Assembly (NCBI GenBank): GCA_945906815.1
Contig: CAMDRT010000018.1
Location: 1 to 64,000 of the forward strand
Direction: 5' to 3'
DNA length: 64,000 bases
From: Bordetella parapertussis
GTDB taxonomy: Bacteria; Pseudomonadota; Gammaproteobacteria; Burkholderiales; SG8-41
Both the position numbers and the translations under genes were made by a program. The notes beneath the pieces were generated by a model. That model saw nothing but the letters and a program-made list of their open reading frames with translations, had not been told where the DNA came from and did no database searches. Positions 22,708 through 31,981 of the stretch are shown here, piece by piece (position 1 is the first letter of the stretch; each line of letters starts with the position of its first letter).

Positions 22708-25700
22708 ATGGACATGAAAGTTTCCCGACGACAGTTTTTCAGAATATCGGCCGGCGGCATGGCGACGTCGAGCCTTGCGCTGATGGGCTACGCGCCCGGC
22801 GCGGTGGCCGATGTGCGCAGCTTCAAACTCTCGCGCACCACAGAGCATCGCAGCATCTGCCCGTATTGCTCGGTGAGTTGCGGCATGATCATGTACACCT
22901 TGGGCGACAAGTCGAAGAACATTACGCCCGTGATCATGCATGTCGAGGGCGACCCCGACCATCCGGTGAATCGCGGCACACTGTGCCCCAAAGGCGCCGG
23001 CGTGCTCGACATGATCCACAGCCCCAACCGTGTGAAATACCCGGAAGTGCGCGCGCCTGGCTCTGACCAGTGGAAGCGCATCTCGTGGGACGAGGCGATC
23101 ACGCGCATTGCCAAGCATATGAAGGACGACCGCGACAAGAATTTCATCGAAAAAAATGCCGCGGGCACTACCGTCAACCGCTGGCCTACGCTGGGGTTTC
23201 TGGCGTCCAGCGCCGCTTCCAATGAATCCGGCTATATCAGTGTCAAGACGATGCGCGGGATGGGCGTCGTTGCCCTCGACACGCAGGCACGAATATGACA
23301 CGCACCGACGGTCACCAGTCTGGGGCCAACGTTCGGTAGAGGTGCAATGACCAATAGCTGGGTCGATATCAAGAACACCGACCTGGTATTGATTATGGGT
23401 GGCAATGCGGCGGAAGCCCACCCCTGTGGATTCAAGTGGGTGACCGAGGCGATGCAGCATCGCAAAGCGAAGCTGATCGTGGTCGATCCCCGTTTCACGC
23501 GTTCGGCGGCGGTGGCTGATACCTACGCGCCGATACGCGTGGGTACCGACATCGCCTTCCTTGGCGGCGTCATCAATTATCTGTTGGCCAACAACAAGAT
23601 ACATACGGAATACGTCAAGGCGTACACCGATGCCACCTTCATGACCAAGGAAGGCTACAACTTCGACAACGGCTTTTTCAGCGGCTACAACGCCGAAAAG
23701 CGCGTTTACGACAAGGCCACCTGGGGTTATGAGCTGGGCAAGGACGGCTTCGTTGTGGTTGATGACAAGATGGAAGATCCGCGCTGCGTGTTCCAGCAAT
23801 TGAAGAAGCATTATTCGCGCTACACGCCTGAACTGGTGAGCAAGATCACCGGTACGCCTAAGGATGCGTTCCTTAAAATTGCCGAGCAAATGGCCGCGAC
23901 TTCCGCGACCAACAAGGTGATGACGATACTGTATGCGTTGGGCTGGACACAGCACACAGTAGGCTCGCAGAACATACGTACCATGGCGATGATTCAGTTG
24001 CTGCTCGGCAACATGGGGCGTCCGGGCGGCGGCGTCAATGCGTTGCGCGGGCACGCCAATGTGCAGGGCATCACCGACATGTGTTTGTATTCGGACACGC
24101 TGCCCGGCTATCTGGGTGCGCCGCTGGATCGCGACATCTCGCGTGAGGACTATCTGAAACGGCTCACCGGCAAGCCCTTGCGTCCGAATCAGATGGCATT
24201 CACGCAGAACTTCCCCAAGTGGCACACCAGCCAGCAGAAGGCATGGTGGGGTGACGCGGCCAACAAGGACAATGATTTTGCCTTTGATTATTTGCCTAAG
24301 AAAGACGCCGCCTACGATGTGTTGCATATGTTCGAATTGATGCATCAGGGCAAGATGGGCGGGTTCGTGTGCCAGGGCTTCAATCCGTTGGCGGCGCTGC
24401 CGAACAAGAAAAAAATATCCGCGGCAATGGCCAAGCTGAAGTATTTGGTGGTGGCCGATCCGCTGGAAACCGAAACCTCCGAATTCTGGAAAAATTTCGG
24501 GCCGCTGAACGATGTTGATCCCAAAACCATACAGACCGAGGTGTTCCGTCTGCCGACGACGACCTTCGCCGAAGAAACAGGCTCCTTCACCAACTCCAGC
24601 CGCGTGATTCAGTGGAAGGAAAAAGCGGCCGATGCGCCGGGCCAGGGCAAGCCCGACTCGGAAATCATGGCACGCATCTTTGTGAAGATACGCGAGATGT
24701 ACCGCAAGGATGGCGGCAAGGCGCCTGATCCAATACTCAAGCTGACCTGGCCGTATCAAAATGCCGAAGCGCCCAGCCCGGGCGAAGTCATGCGTGAGTT
24801 CTCTGGGCGCGCTCTTGTCGACCTGATGTCGCCGATTGATCCGAAGAACCCGAAGGAACCGCAGAAAGTAGTGGTGCCGGCCGGGCAGTTGGCAGTGTTC
24901 GCGCAACTGCGCGACGACGGCAGCACCGCGTGCGGCAACTGGCTCTACTGCGGCACGTGGTCAGCGGCGGGCAATATGACAGCGCGGCGCGACAATTCCG
25001 ATCCCAGCGGCCTCGGCGTGTTTCCGAATTGGGGTTATTCGTGGCCGGCCAATCGCCGGATACTGTATAACCGTGCTTCGGCTGATCCGGCCGGCAAACA
25101 TTGGGATCCGTCACGCAAGTACATGTCATGGAATGGCAAGACTTGGTCGGGTGCGGATGTTCCTGACATGCGCCCGACTGCCGCACCCGAAGAAAACGTC
25201 GGCCCGTTTATCATGAATCCGGAAGGTGTTGCGCGCTTGCACGCCATCGGCATGGCGGAAGGCCCGTTCCCCGAGCACTACGAGCCGTTCGAGACGCCGG
25301 TCGCCACCAACTTGATGAATACCAATCCCAAGGCCATCAGCAATCCGGCGGCGCGGGTTTACAAGGGCGATATGGAAACGTTTGGCAAGGCCGCGGATTT
25401 TCCGTATGCGGCCACCACCTACCGTCTGACGGAGCATCAGCATTTCTGGACCAAACACGCGCGCTCCAACGCCATCACGCAGCCTTCGCCGTTTGTCGAA
25501 ATTGGCGAGGATTTGGCGAAGGAAAAAGGCTTCAAGAACGGCCAGATGGTCAAGGTGAAATCCAACCGCGGCGAAGTGAAAGCGGCGGTGGTAGTCACCA
25601 AGCGCATCAAGGGTTGGGATGTGAACGGCAAGAAGGTGCATATGGTGGGTATCCCCATCCACTGGGGATTCAAAGGCGTGACGCAAAATGGTTATCTGGC

Positions 25701-25785
25701 CAATGCGTTAACACCTTATGTCGGCGACGCGAATTCCCAGACACCGGAATTCAAGGCGTTCCTCGTCAACATTGAAAAAGCCTAA
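22708..25785 (+). CDS. fdnG: Selenocysteine formate dehydrogenase, catalytic subunit
   Basis: One 1025-residue selenoprotein, apparently split into two open frames by an in-frame UGA at 23296-23298 (residue 197). The flanking sequence (TQARI-U-HAPTVTSLGPTFGRGAMTN) matches the selenocysteine site of the FdnG/FdoG family, and a SECIS hairpin follows. The N-terminus has a Tat motif (SRRQFF, 6-11). Cys51, 54, 58 and 93 bind a [4Fe-4S] cluster. The molybdopterin-dinucleotide domains include MGGNAAEAHP, VVDPRFTRSA and a C-terminal NRGEV region. It oxidises formate to CO2 in the periplasm, using a bis-MGD cofactor with Mo or W. Start ATG 22708 has AGGAGGA seven bases upstream. The symbol follows E. 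coli; fdoG is equally possible. Confidence 0.96.
23299..23337 (+). promoter_or_regulatory. Bacterial SECIS element
   Basis: Directly after the UGA there are 11 spacer bases. Then comes an upper stem GGTC(A)CC (23310-23316) pairing with GGGGCC (23322-23327), with one bulged A, closing the loop AGTCT (23317-23321), whose GU is the feature SelB recognises. A lower stem pairs CCGA (23305-23308) with TCGG (23333-23336). Spacing and loop match the E. coli fdhF/fdnG design, so the UGA is read as selenocysteine. Confidence 0.85.
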
Positions 25786-25797
25786 GGGGAAGCTACC

Positions 25798-26673
25798 ATG
25801 CCATCACTACAATCACTTGATATAGCGTTGCGTTCGGCTACCACCACCCCTTCGCCGAGCGTGCGCCACACCACTGAAGTCGCCAAGCTGATCGACGAAT
25901 CCAAGTGCATCGGTTGCAAGGCCTGTCAGGTCGCGTGCATGAACTGGAACGATCTGCGCGATGATGTCGGCACCAACGTCGGCGTCTACGACAACCCGGC
26001 GGATCTCACGCCGAGTTCGTGGACGCTGATGCGCTTTTTCGAGGTGGAAGTCGAAAAAGACAAACTGGAGTGGCTGATCCGCAAAGATGGCTGCATGCAT
26101 TGTGCGGAACCCGGCTGTCTTCAGGCGTGTCCTTCGCCGGGCGCCATCGTCAAATACTCCAACGGTATTGTCGATTTCATTTCCGAAAACTGCATCGGCT
26201 GCGGCTACTGCGTCACCGGTTGCCCGTTCAATGTGCCGCGCATTTCCAAGGTGGATAACAAGGCCTACAAATGCTCGCTGTGTTCGGATCGTGTAGCAGT
26301 GGGGCAGGCGCCGGCGTGTGTGAAAACCTGTCCCACCGGCGCTATCAGCTTTGGCAGCAAAGAGGACATGAGCATTTACGCTGAAAAGCGCGCCGGTGAG
26401 CTGCGCGAACGTGGTCACAAGGATGCGGGCGTGTATGACCCGAAAGGCGTGGGCGGCACGCACGTGATGTATGTGCTAAAACACGCCGATCGTCCGGAAC
26501 TGGTGGGGCTGCCCAAAAACCCGTCGGTAAGCACCATGGTCGCGCTGTGGAAGGGCGCCACTAAGCCTATTGCCACAGCGCTGATAGGGATGGCGGCGTT
26601 TGCAGGCTTCCTGCATTACGTCATGGTCGGTCCGAAAGAAGTGGAAGAAGACAATGCCAAGGAGGAAGCATGA
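25798..26673 (+). CDS. fdnH: Formate dehydrogenase iron-sulfur (beta) subunit
   Basis: A 291-residue electron-transfer subunit with four ferredoxin-type Cys clusters: [11 protein letters not shown] (37-47), [24 protein letters not shown] and the CSLCSD...CVKTC set. A single hydrophobic helix near the C-terminus ([18 protein letters not shown]) anchors it in the membrane, as in E. coli FdnH/FdoH. It carries electrons from the molybdopterin subunit to the cytochrome b subunit. It starts 12 bases after the catalytic subunit with GGGGA upstream, and its stop overlaps the next start. Confidence 0.95.
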   Translation: MPSLQSLDIALRSATTTPSPSVRHTTEVAKLIDESKCIGCKACQVACMNWNDLRDDVGTNVGVYDNPADLTPSSWTLMRFFEVEVEKDKLEWLIRKDGCMHCAEPGCLQACPSPGAIVKYSNGIVDFISENCIGCGYCVTGCPFNVPRISKVDNKAYKCSLCSDRVAVGQAPACVKTCPTGAISFGSKEDMSIYAEKRAGELRERGHKDAGVYDPKGVGGTHVMYVLKHADRPELVGLPKNPSVSTMVALWKGATKPIATALIGMAAFAGFLHYVMVGPKEVEEDNAKEEA

Positions 26674-27293
26674 GCAATCCTAAGATGGTAGAGCGCTACA
26701 CCCCGAAAGAGCGGGGCAACCACTGGATAGTGGCGACCTGCTTTATCCTCGCGGCGCTGTCGGGGCTGGCACTGTTTCATCCGTCGCTGTTCTTCTTTTC
26801 CAATCTGTTTGGCGGCGGACCATGGACGCGCATCCTGCACCCCTTCATCGGCGTGGTGATGTTCGTGTTTTTCTGCATCACCATGGTGCGCTTCTGGAAA
26901 CGGAACCGCATGACCGATGCCGACCGGGTCTGGATGAAGCAGGTCAAGGAGGTGATGATGAACCGCGAAAAAGATTTGCCAGAGGTCGGCAAATACAATG
27001 CGGGACAAAAATACATGTTCTGGCTGATGGTCATTTGCATGTGGCTACTGATCGTGTCGGGTATTGTGATGTGGCGGCCGTATTTTGCCGGCGCGTTCCC
27101 GATCGACATCAACCGCATCGCGGTGCTGGTGCATGCATTATCTGCGGTGGTGCTGGTGATCGGCATTGTCGTTCATGTGTATGCGGCGATCTGGGTCAAG
27201 GGCACCATGCGCGCGATGATCCGCGGTAATGTCAGCGCGGCTTGGGCCAAGCACCACCACCCGGGCTGGTTTCGCGAGGTAAGTGGCAAGTAA
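26670..27293 (+). CDS. fdnI: Formate dehydrogenase cytochrome b556 (gamma) subunit
   Basis: A 207-residue membrane protein with four predicted helices (about residues 20-38, 52-72, 112-132, 148-172). Candidate heme b ligands are His18 in RGNHW, the His in ILHPFIG, the His in LVHALSA and the one in VVHVYAAIW, as in the FdnI/FdoI family. It takes electrons from the Fe-S subunit and reduces quinone. Its ATG overlaps the TGA of the beta-subunit gene, and SD-like GGAGG lies inside the end of that gene. Confidence 0.95.
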   Translation: MSNPKMVERYTPKERGNHWIVATCFILAALSGLALFHPSLFFFSNLFGGGPWTRILHPFIGVVMFVFFCITMVRFWKRNRMTDADRVWMKQVKEVMMNREKDLPEVGKYNAGQKYMFWLMVICMWLLIVSGIVMWRPYFAGAFPIDINRIAVLVHALSAVVLVIGIVVHVYAAIWVKGTMRAMIRGNVSAAWAKHHHPGWFREVSGK

Positions 27294-27332
27294 GTGGCAA
27301 GTGAGCAGCGACGGTCAATAACGGAAGCATGA

Positions 27333-28259
27333 ATGGCACGAGCGCCCATACGTATAGTTCCCCAGGATGAAATAGCCGGTGGCTTGAAAGAGCCGCCGGC
27401 TTTTCGTTTGCCTGACACGGCGAGTGTTTTCTCTGATCGCAGTGCGCGCTTCGAGGCTTTGGCCGCGCAGGGCAAAGGCGACACTGCGTTTTTGCATCTG
27501 ATGGCGCAACTGGCCGGGGCGCAGCAGAAGGCATTGGATAACCACCCTCCGCCGGCAACACCAGAGCGCCAGCATCTTGAGCGCTGCCACACGCATGGCT
27601 TGCCGCCTTTAGGAACGGATGCACCGCTGGAGGCAACGTGGCGTGGGGTGTTAACCACTATCACGCAACACCTGCGCGCCGATGTTCCTGCTGCCGTGCA
27701 AAGTGTTCTTGCCGCGCTTGAAAAGATGGATGCCGTCACGCTCGACACCCAGGCAAGCGGCCTGTTGCGTCTGGATTACCCGGCATTGGACGCTGCCATC
27801 GTGCCGTTTGTCGGCGCAGCCCTGCAAGTGCATTGGGTGAAACGCGCAAGTGCATTGGGTGAAGGCGAAATCAGAAAACTTGATGTGCCGAACTTGTGCC
27901 CGGTATGTGGCTCGCCGCCGGTTGCCAGCGTATTGCGCATCAGCGCGCCGGTGCCGGGCACGCGCTATCTGCATTGCGTGTTGTGCGCGACCGACTGGCA
28001 CATCGCTCGTGGTTTTTGCAGCCAGTGCGATGTGCAGGAAAAACTGGCTTACTACCACATTGAAAGCGGCAGCGCTGCGGTGCGCGGTGAAGCCTGTGAG
28101 GATTGCAAGGGTTACATCAAATCGTTTAATCAGGAAAAAGACCCACAGGCCGATCCAGTGGCTGACGACGTGGCATCATTAGCCCTGGATATCCTGCTCG
28201 ATGAATCCGGCTATGAGCGCGCCAGTCCTAATTATTTCTTTGTACCGGGGCAGGGCTGA
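27333..28259 (+). CDS. fdhE: Formate dehydrogenase accessory protein FdhE
   Basis: A 308-residue protein of the FdhE family, needed for maturation of Tat-exported formate dehydrogenases; FdhE binds the catalytic subunit and iron. The C-terminal half has four CxxC motifs: CPVCG, CVLCATDWH, CSQCD and CEDC. The N-terminal PIRIVPQDE followed by PPAFRLPDTASVFSDRSARF fits the family start, and GGAAG lies six bases before the ATG. It follows the fdh structural genes by 39 bases. Confidence 0.93.
   Translation: MARAPIRIVPQDEIAGGLKEPPAFRLPDTASVFSDRSARFEALAAQGKGDTAFLHLMAQLAGAQQKALDNHPPPATPERQHLERCHTHGLPPLGTDAPLEATWRGVLTTITQHLRADVPAAVQSVLAALEKMDAVTLDTQASGLLRLDYPALDAAIVPFVGAALQVHWVKRASALGEGEIRKLDVPNLCPVCGSPPVASVLRISAPVPGTRYLHCVLCATDWHIARGFCSQCDVQEKLAYYHIESGSAAVRGEACEDCKGYIKSFNQEKDPQADPVADDVASLALDILLDESGYERASPNYFFVPGQG
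27374..27404 (+). promoter_or_regulatory. Strong hairpin inside the 5' end of fdhE
   Basis: AGCCGGTGGCT (27374-27384) pairs over 11 positions, with one G-T contact, with AGCCGCCGGCT (27391-27401) around the six-base loop TGAAAG. A TTTTCGTTTG tract follows. It resembles an intrinsic terminator or attenuator but lies about 15 codons inside the fdhE reading frame. Confidence 0.5.
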
Positions 28260-28260
28260 A

Positions 28261-28707
28261 TTGATCGTAGTGCGCGGCTGCGAATTCCCCGAAGACCGCC
28301 ACTACCATGCCGATTACAATGTTTGGGTGCAAGGCGATGCTAAGGGCGTGGTGACTTTGGGCGCGACGTCCTATGGGGTGGCACTGGCGATAGAATTTTT
28401 TGCGTTTACACCCAAGGCTGTAGGAACCCGTCTCGATGCGGGGCGCGCTGTCGGTCTGCTGGAGTTGTCGAAAACAGTAGTATCTGTGCGGACCCCGGTG
28501 GCGGGAACCCTGATCGAAGTGAATGTGGCGGCGGTCGCCAGGCCTACGCTGATCAGCGCAGATCCTTATGGGGCGGGTTGGCTGGTGCGGATTTCCGCCA
28601 GCGCGGAACCTGAAACCGGCGACGGTCTCGTGTCGGGTGCGGCGGTGGCGCCAGCGTTCGAGCGAGAGATGATGCTGGAAAACTTTGCAGGACCGCCTAT
28701 AGCATGA
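28261..28707 (+). CDS. GcvH-like lipoyl carrier protein
   Basis: About 148 residues, resembling the glycine cleavage H protein/lipoate-binding fold: FPEDRHYHADYNVWVQ at the start, VTLGATSYGVALA in the middle, then ELSKTVVSVRTPVAG. Lys71 is the predicted lipoylation site, matching the ESVKA-type motif of GcvH. The C-terminus is 30 residues longer than the domain. No glycine cleavage genes are nearby; it lies directly after fdhE and overlaps (ATGA) a DsrE-like gene. A lipoyl protein beside a DsrE protein recalls the LbpA carriers of sulfur-oxidising sHdr loci, here placed with formate dehydrogenase. The start is uncertain: TTG 28261 follows the fdhE stop by one base; ATG 28201 would overlap fdhE by 59 bases. 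Confidence 0.72.
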   Translation: MIVVRGCEFPEDRHYHADYNVWVQGDAKGVVTLGATSYGVALAIEFFAFTPKAVGTRLDAGRAVGLLELSKTVVSVRTPVAGTLIEVNVAAVARPTLISADPYGAGWLVRISASAEPETGDGLVSGAAVAPAFEREMMLENFAGPPIA

Positions 28708-29081
28708 AAACGCATTTAGCCATTTTGTTGTGGGCAGCGGATCCTGAACAGCCGCATCTGTGCGCGACACCATTTTTTCATGCGGCCGCTGCCGCCGCCA
28801 TGGATGTGCAAGTGGAAGTCTATTTCACCAGCCGTTCGGTAAAGCTCCTCGCCCGAGGCGTCGCAGCGTCACTACCTGCAGGGCCACGCCACAGAGAAAC
28901 CGTGTATGCGTTCATGCAGCGGGCGTCCGAACACGGCGCGAAATTTTTTGCGTGCAGCCAAGCGTTGGAAGAACACGCTGTCACCGCGGCAGACTTGATA
29001 CCGGAAGTCACTGGTGTGGCAGGTGCGGCAGTCTACATGCAGCGCTGCCTCGACCCGCAGTGGTCTGCTATAACCTATTGA
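28704..29081 (+). CDS. DsrE-like small sulfur-transfer protein
   Basis: A 125-residue protein with a DsrE/DsrF-like alpha-beta pattern: a leading beta strand (THLAILLWAAD), an AAAAAAMDVQVEVYFTSRSVKLL segment in which the family packs its substrate channel, and Cys84 in the KFFACSQAL strand, where DsrE/TusD proteins hold the persulfide. Cys20 (HLCATPFF) and Cys115 are further thiols. The ATG overlaps the stop of the lipoyl carrier gene, so the two are coupled. In known systems DsrE-type proteins pass sulfane sulfur to partners. Here a role in sulfurating or protecting the formate dehydrogenase cofactor is inferred from context only. Confidence 0.7.
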   Translation: MKTHLAILLWAADPEQPHLCATPFFHAAAAAAMDVQVEVYFTSRSVKLLARGVAASLPAGPRHRETVYAFMQRASEHGAKFFACSQALEEHAVTAADLIPEVTGVAGAAVYMQRCLDPQWSAITY

Positions 29082-29110
29082 TTTTATTTTGTTTTTGTGA
29101 ATTGTGAATT

Positions 29111-29815
29111 GTGAATGACGTTTCTGCGGCCTTGATCGAGGCGTTCCGGCTCATCGCCGGCGCCGACGCGCAGCTTGCGCAGATCGTGTGGCTGAGCGTA
29201 CGGGTGAGTCTGGCGGCAGTGCTTATCGCTGCAATCGTAGCGCTGCCGCTGGGTGCGCTGCTGGCGATTACGCGTTTTCCCGGAAGGCAGGCGGTGATTG
29301 CTGTGCTCAATGCACTGATGGGATTGCCGCCGGTGGTGGTGGGGCTGCTGATCTATTTGCTGCTGTCGCGCGCTGGCCCGCTGGGCGACTTCGGTTTGTT
29401 GTTCACGCCTGCCGCGATGGTCATCGCGCAAGCGGTGTTGATTACGCCTATCGTCGCCGCGTTGTCGCGGCAGGTGATCGAAGATGCGTGGCGCGAATAC
29501 GCAGAACAATTGCAATCTCTCGGCGCGAGCACGTTTGCCGCTGCACGAACGCTGCTATGGGACACGCGCTTTGCCTTGATGACCGTGGTGCTGGCAGGAT
29601 TCGGGCGTGCGGCGGCGGAAGTAGGGGCGGTAATGATCGTCGGCGGCAACATCGATGGTGTGACGCGGGTGATGACCACCGCCATTGCGCTGGAAACGAG
29701 CAAGGGTGATTTGCCGCTGGCGCTGGGATTGGGCGTGGTGCTGGTGGCGATTATCATCGGCGTGAATTTGCTGGCGCACGGAGTCAAGTTGACCGCGCAG
29801 CGTTACCACGGCTGA
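29111..29815 (+). CDS. tupB: Tungstate ABC transporter permease TupB
   Basis: A 234-residue inner-membrane permease with about five to six helices and the conserved cytoplasmic loop EYAEQLQSLGASTFAAARTLLWDT, which contacts the ATPase. The MGLPPVVVGLLIYLLLSRAGPLGDFGLLFTP stretch is characteristic of the TupB/WtpB-like permeases. The start is GTG 29111; the nearby ATG is out of frame. It follows the dsrE-like gene by 29 bases, in a tract with a repeated GTGAATT. Tungstate rather than molybdate is favoured because the binding protein encoded at 32239 is TupA-like. Confidence 0.85.
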   Translation: MNDVSAALIEAFRLIAGADAQLAQIVWLSVRVSLAAVLIAAIVALPLGALLAITRFPGRQAVIAVLNALMGLPPVVVGLLIYLLLSRAGPLGDFGLLFTPAAMVIAQAVLITPIVAALSRQVIEDAWREYAEQLQSLGASTFAAARTLLWDTRFALMTVVLAGFGRAAAEVGAVMIVGGNIDGVTRVMTTAIALETSKGDLPLALGLGVVLVAIIIGVNLLAHGVKLTAQRYHG

Positions 29816-29821
29816 TCGGCG

Positions 29822-30526
29822 ATGCTGCCTCTGACGCTCGACAATTTGAGTTTTGCCGTCGCTGGACGCCCCATCATTCAGTCGATATCGTGTGACATTT
29901 CAGCCGCCACACGGACGTTTATACTGGGCCCGAATGGCGCGGGTAAAAGTGTGCTGATGCGGCTGTGTCACGGCTTGCTCAAGCCGACCGCGGGGCGCGT
30001 CATATGGCGGCAAGATGGCATGGTCCGGCGTGCGCGCGGACAGGCGATGGTGTTCCAGAGACCGGTAATGTTGCGCCGCTCGGCCATCGCCAATGTGATT
30101 TACGCACTGAGACTTGCGGGCATAGCGCGCGCAGAATGCCGGCTGCGCGCCGAGGACGTGCTCGAAGCAGTGGGGCTGTCCCGTCTCGCCGGGCGCCCCG
30201 CGCGTGTCTTGTCCAGCGGTGAACAGCAGCGTCTCGCGCTCGCGCGTGCCTGGGCACTGGGGCCGGAGGTGTTGTTTCTGGATGAACCCACGGCGAACCT
30301 CGATCCGAATGCGACGCGTGATATCGAAAGCATCATCAGCGCCATCCACGCCAGCGGCACCAAGATCATCATGAGCACGCACAGCCTCGGGCAAGCGCGC
30401 AGGTTGGCCGATGACATTTTGTTTCTGAGCGAAGGCCGGCTGGTCGAACGCGCTTCGGTGGAGGTTTTTTTCAAGGCGCCGCAGTCATTGCAGGCGCTGT
30501 CGTATTTACGTGGCGAGCTACCGTGA
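29822..30526 (+). CDS. tupC: Tungstate ABC transporter ATP-binding protein TupC
   Basis: A 234-residue ABC ATPase. Walker A is GPNGAGKS (36-43), the signature is LSSGEQQRLALARA, Walker B is EVLFLDEPTANLDP, and the switch His lies in MSTHSLGQARRL. It energises TupB. Six bases separate it from tupB. It lacks the C-terminal regulatory TOBE domain of ModC, in keeping with TupC. The next gene begins four bases after its stop. Confidence 0.88.
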   Translation: MLPLTLDNLSFAVAGRPIIQSISCDISAATRTFILGPNGAGKSVLMRLCHGLLKPTAGRVIWRQDGMVRRARGQAMVFQRPVMLRRSAIANVIYALRLAGIARAECRLRAEDVLEAVGLSRLAGRPARVLSSGEQQRLALARAWALGPEVLFLDEPTANLDPNATRDIESIISAIHASGTKIIMSTHSLGQARRLADDILFLSEGRLVERASVEVFFKAPQSLQALSYLRGELP

Positions 30527-30530
30527 GTTT

Positions 30531-31850
30531 ATGAAAGAGCATCAGCACATCGAGTGGAAGGAATCGTGGCGCGACGAGTATCTGAAATGGATATCGGGTT
30601 TCGCCAATGCCGAGGGCGGTGTGCTGGTGATCGGCCGGAACGACAAGGGCAAGGTGTCGGGCGTGGCCGACGCGAAAAAGCTGCTGGTCGATCTGCCCAA
30701 CAAGGTGCGCGACATACTCGGTATTATGGTGGATGTGAATTTGCGCGGCCGCGCACCCCGCGAATACCTTGAAATTGTGGTGCCTGCGTACCCGAATGCT
30801 ATCAGCTACCGCGGCGAATATTTCTATCGCAGCGGCAGCACCAATCAGATGTTGAAGGGTGCCGCGCTGGAACGGCTGTTGCTGCGCAAGCACGGCCGCA
30901 CCTGGGATGGCGTGCCACATCCGGGCATTGCGCTCAAGGACCTCGACAAAAAGGCGCTGGGCTATTTTCGTACGCAGGCGCTGCGCAGCGGGCGTCTTTC
31001 CGCTGCCATTGTCAAGGAGCCAGATGGCGCGCTGCTGGACAAACTGCATCTGCGCGAAGGCAAGTACCTGACCCGCGCGGCTGCCCTGCTGTTTCACCCG
31101 CTGCCCGAGAGATTTATCGGCGGCGCGTACCTGAAAATCGGTTTTTTCGAGAGCAACACCGATCTGCGCTATCAGGACGTGATCAGCGGTGACCTGTTTA
31201 CCCAGGTGAATCAGGTTGTCGATCTCATCCGGTTGAAATACATGAAGGCCTGGATTAGCTACGAGGGCTTGCAACGGGTCGAAACCTATCCGGTGCCCGA
31301 GGCGGCGCTGCGCGAGGCGATACTCAACGCGGTGGTTCACAAGGATTACGCCAGCGCGATTCCGATTCAGATCAGCGTGTATGCCGACAAACTGATGATC
31401 TGGAATCCAGGCCAACTGCCTGCGGCATGGACGCTTGAGCACCTGCTCGGCAAGCATTCGTCGGAGCCGTTTAACCCGAATATTGCCAACGCGTTCTTCC
31501 GCGCCGGGATGATTGAGTCGTGGGGCCGTGGCATCGAGCGGATACTGGAGGCGTGCAGCGCGGCACACGCGCCCGCGCCGGAGTTTCGCGCGGAGGCCGC
31601 GGGGCTGTGGACGGTGTTTACCTATGCCGAGGGCGCCCAAGAAACTACCCAAGAAACTACCCAAGAAACTACCCAAGAAAAAATCCTCGCAGCGCTGCAA
31701 GGCGAGCCCACCTTGACCCGTAAAGCACTCGCCGAACGCATCGGCCTGAGCGCTGATGGCGTGAAATATCACTTAAGCAAGCTGAGATCCGAGGGGCGCA
31801 TCCGCCACGTCGGCCCGACGAAGGCCGGAAAGTGGGAAGTATTGAAATGA
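30531..31850 (+). CDS. AlbA/Schlafen-type ATP-binding transcriptional regulator
   Basis: A 439-residue protein. Residues ~1-120 form an AlbA_2/Schlafen-like nucleic-acid domain ([19 protein letters not shown]). The middle has the HATPase_c_4 pattern ([16 protein letters not shown], then IWNPGQLP, then GRGIERI). A winged-helix DNA-binding domain lies at the C-terminus ([24 protein letters not shown]). A (Gln-Glu-Thr-Thr) repeat links the last two. ATG 30531 was chosen; the longer frame starts inside tupC. Proteins of this COG2865 type often sit between the subunits of type I restriction systems, and the next open frame is an HsdR stub, so it is probably a leftover of such a locus rather than a tungstate regulator. 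Confidence 0.85.
   Translation: MKEHQHIEWKESWRDEYLKWISGFANAEGGVLVIGRNDKGKVSGVADAKKLLVDLPNKVRDILGIMVDVNLRGRAPREYLEIVVPAYPNAISYRGEYFYRSGSTNQMLKGAALERLLLRKHGRTWDGVPHPGIALKDLDKKALGYFRTQALRSGRLSAAIVKEPDGALLDKLHLREGKYLTRAAALLFHPLPERFIGGAYLKIGFFESNTDLRYQDVISGDLFTQVNQVVDLIRLKYMKAWISYEGLQRVETYPVPEAALREAILNAVVHKDYASAIPIQISVYADKLMIWNPGQLPAAWTLEHLLGKHSSEPFNPNIANAFFRAGMIESWGRGIERILEACSAAHAPAPEFRAEAAGLWTVFTYAEGAQETTQETTQETTQEKILAALQGEPTLTRKALAERIGLSADGVKYHLSKLRSEGRIRHVGPTKAGKWEVLK
31637..31680 (+). repeat. Tandem 12-bp repeat in the AlbA-type regulator gene
   Basis: Three perfect copies of CCAAGAAACTAC and a partial fourth encode the QETT linker before the winged helix. Unit changes keep the reading frame. 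Confidence 0.92.
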
Positions 31851-31960
31851 GCGCCCTCGGTACTATTAGCCAGCCCGAACGCGCCACGCAGAACCGCGCT
31901 GTTGCTTTGTTCCGCGACGAATTGGGTTACCGCTATTTGGGCGACTGGAGCGAGCGGTGA
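31847..31960 (+). pseudogene. hsdR: Truncated type I restriction subunit HsdR (first 37 residues)
   Basis: The ATG overlaps the stop of the preceding regulator (ATGA). The 37 encoded residues, [20 protein letters not shown] and [12 protein letters not shown], match the start of type I restriction endonuclease subunits R, proteins of about 1000 residues. The frame then stops. All nuclease and helicase domains are absent, so the gene is dead. Confidence 0.8.
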
Positions 31961-31981
31961 AACCAAGGCAGCTATTCTTGA

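Noticed and set aside
22585..24906. A 773-codon open frame on the minus strand
   Set aside because: It lies wholly antisense to the formate dehydrogenase catalytic gene, has no ribosome site or known domain, and mirrors the codon pattern of the real gene.
23347..25785. A separate second protein starting at the ATG after the UGA
   Set aside because: The UGA is at the known selenocysteine position with a SECIS element, and the frame upstream continues the same protein, so one selenoprotein is the better reading.
30471..31772. A 433-codon minus-strand open frame
   Set aside because: It is the shadow of the AlbA-type regulator gene; its repetitive GSFLGSFLG segment is just the reverse of the 12-bp repeat.
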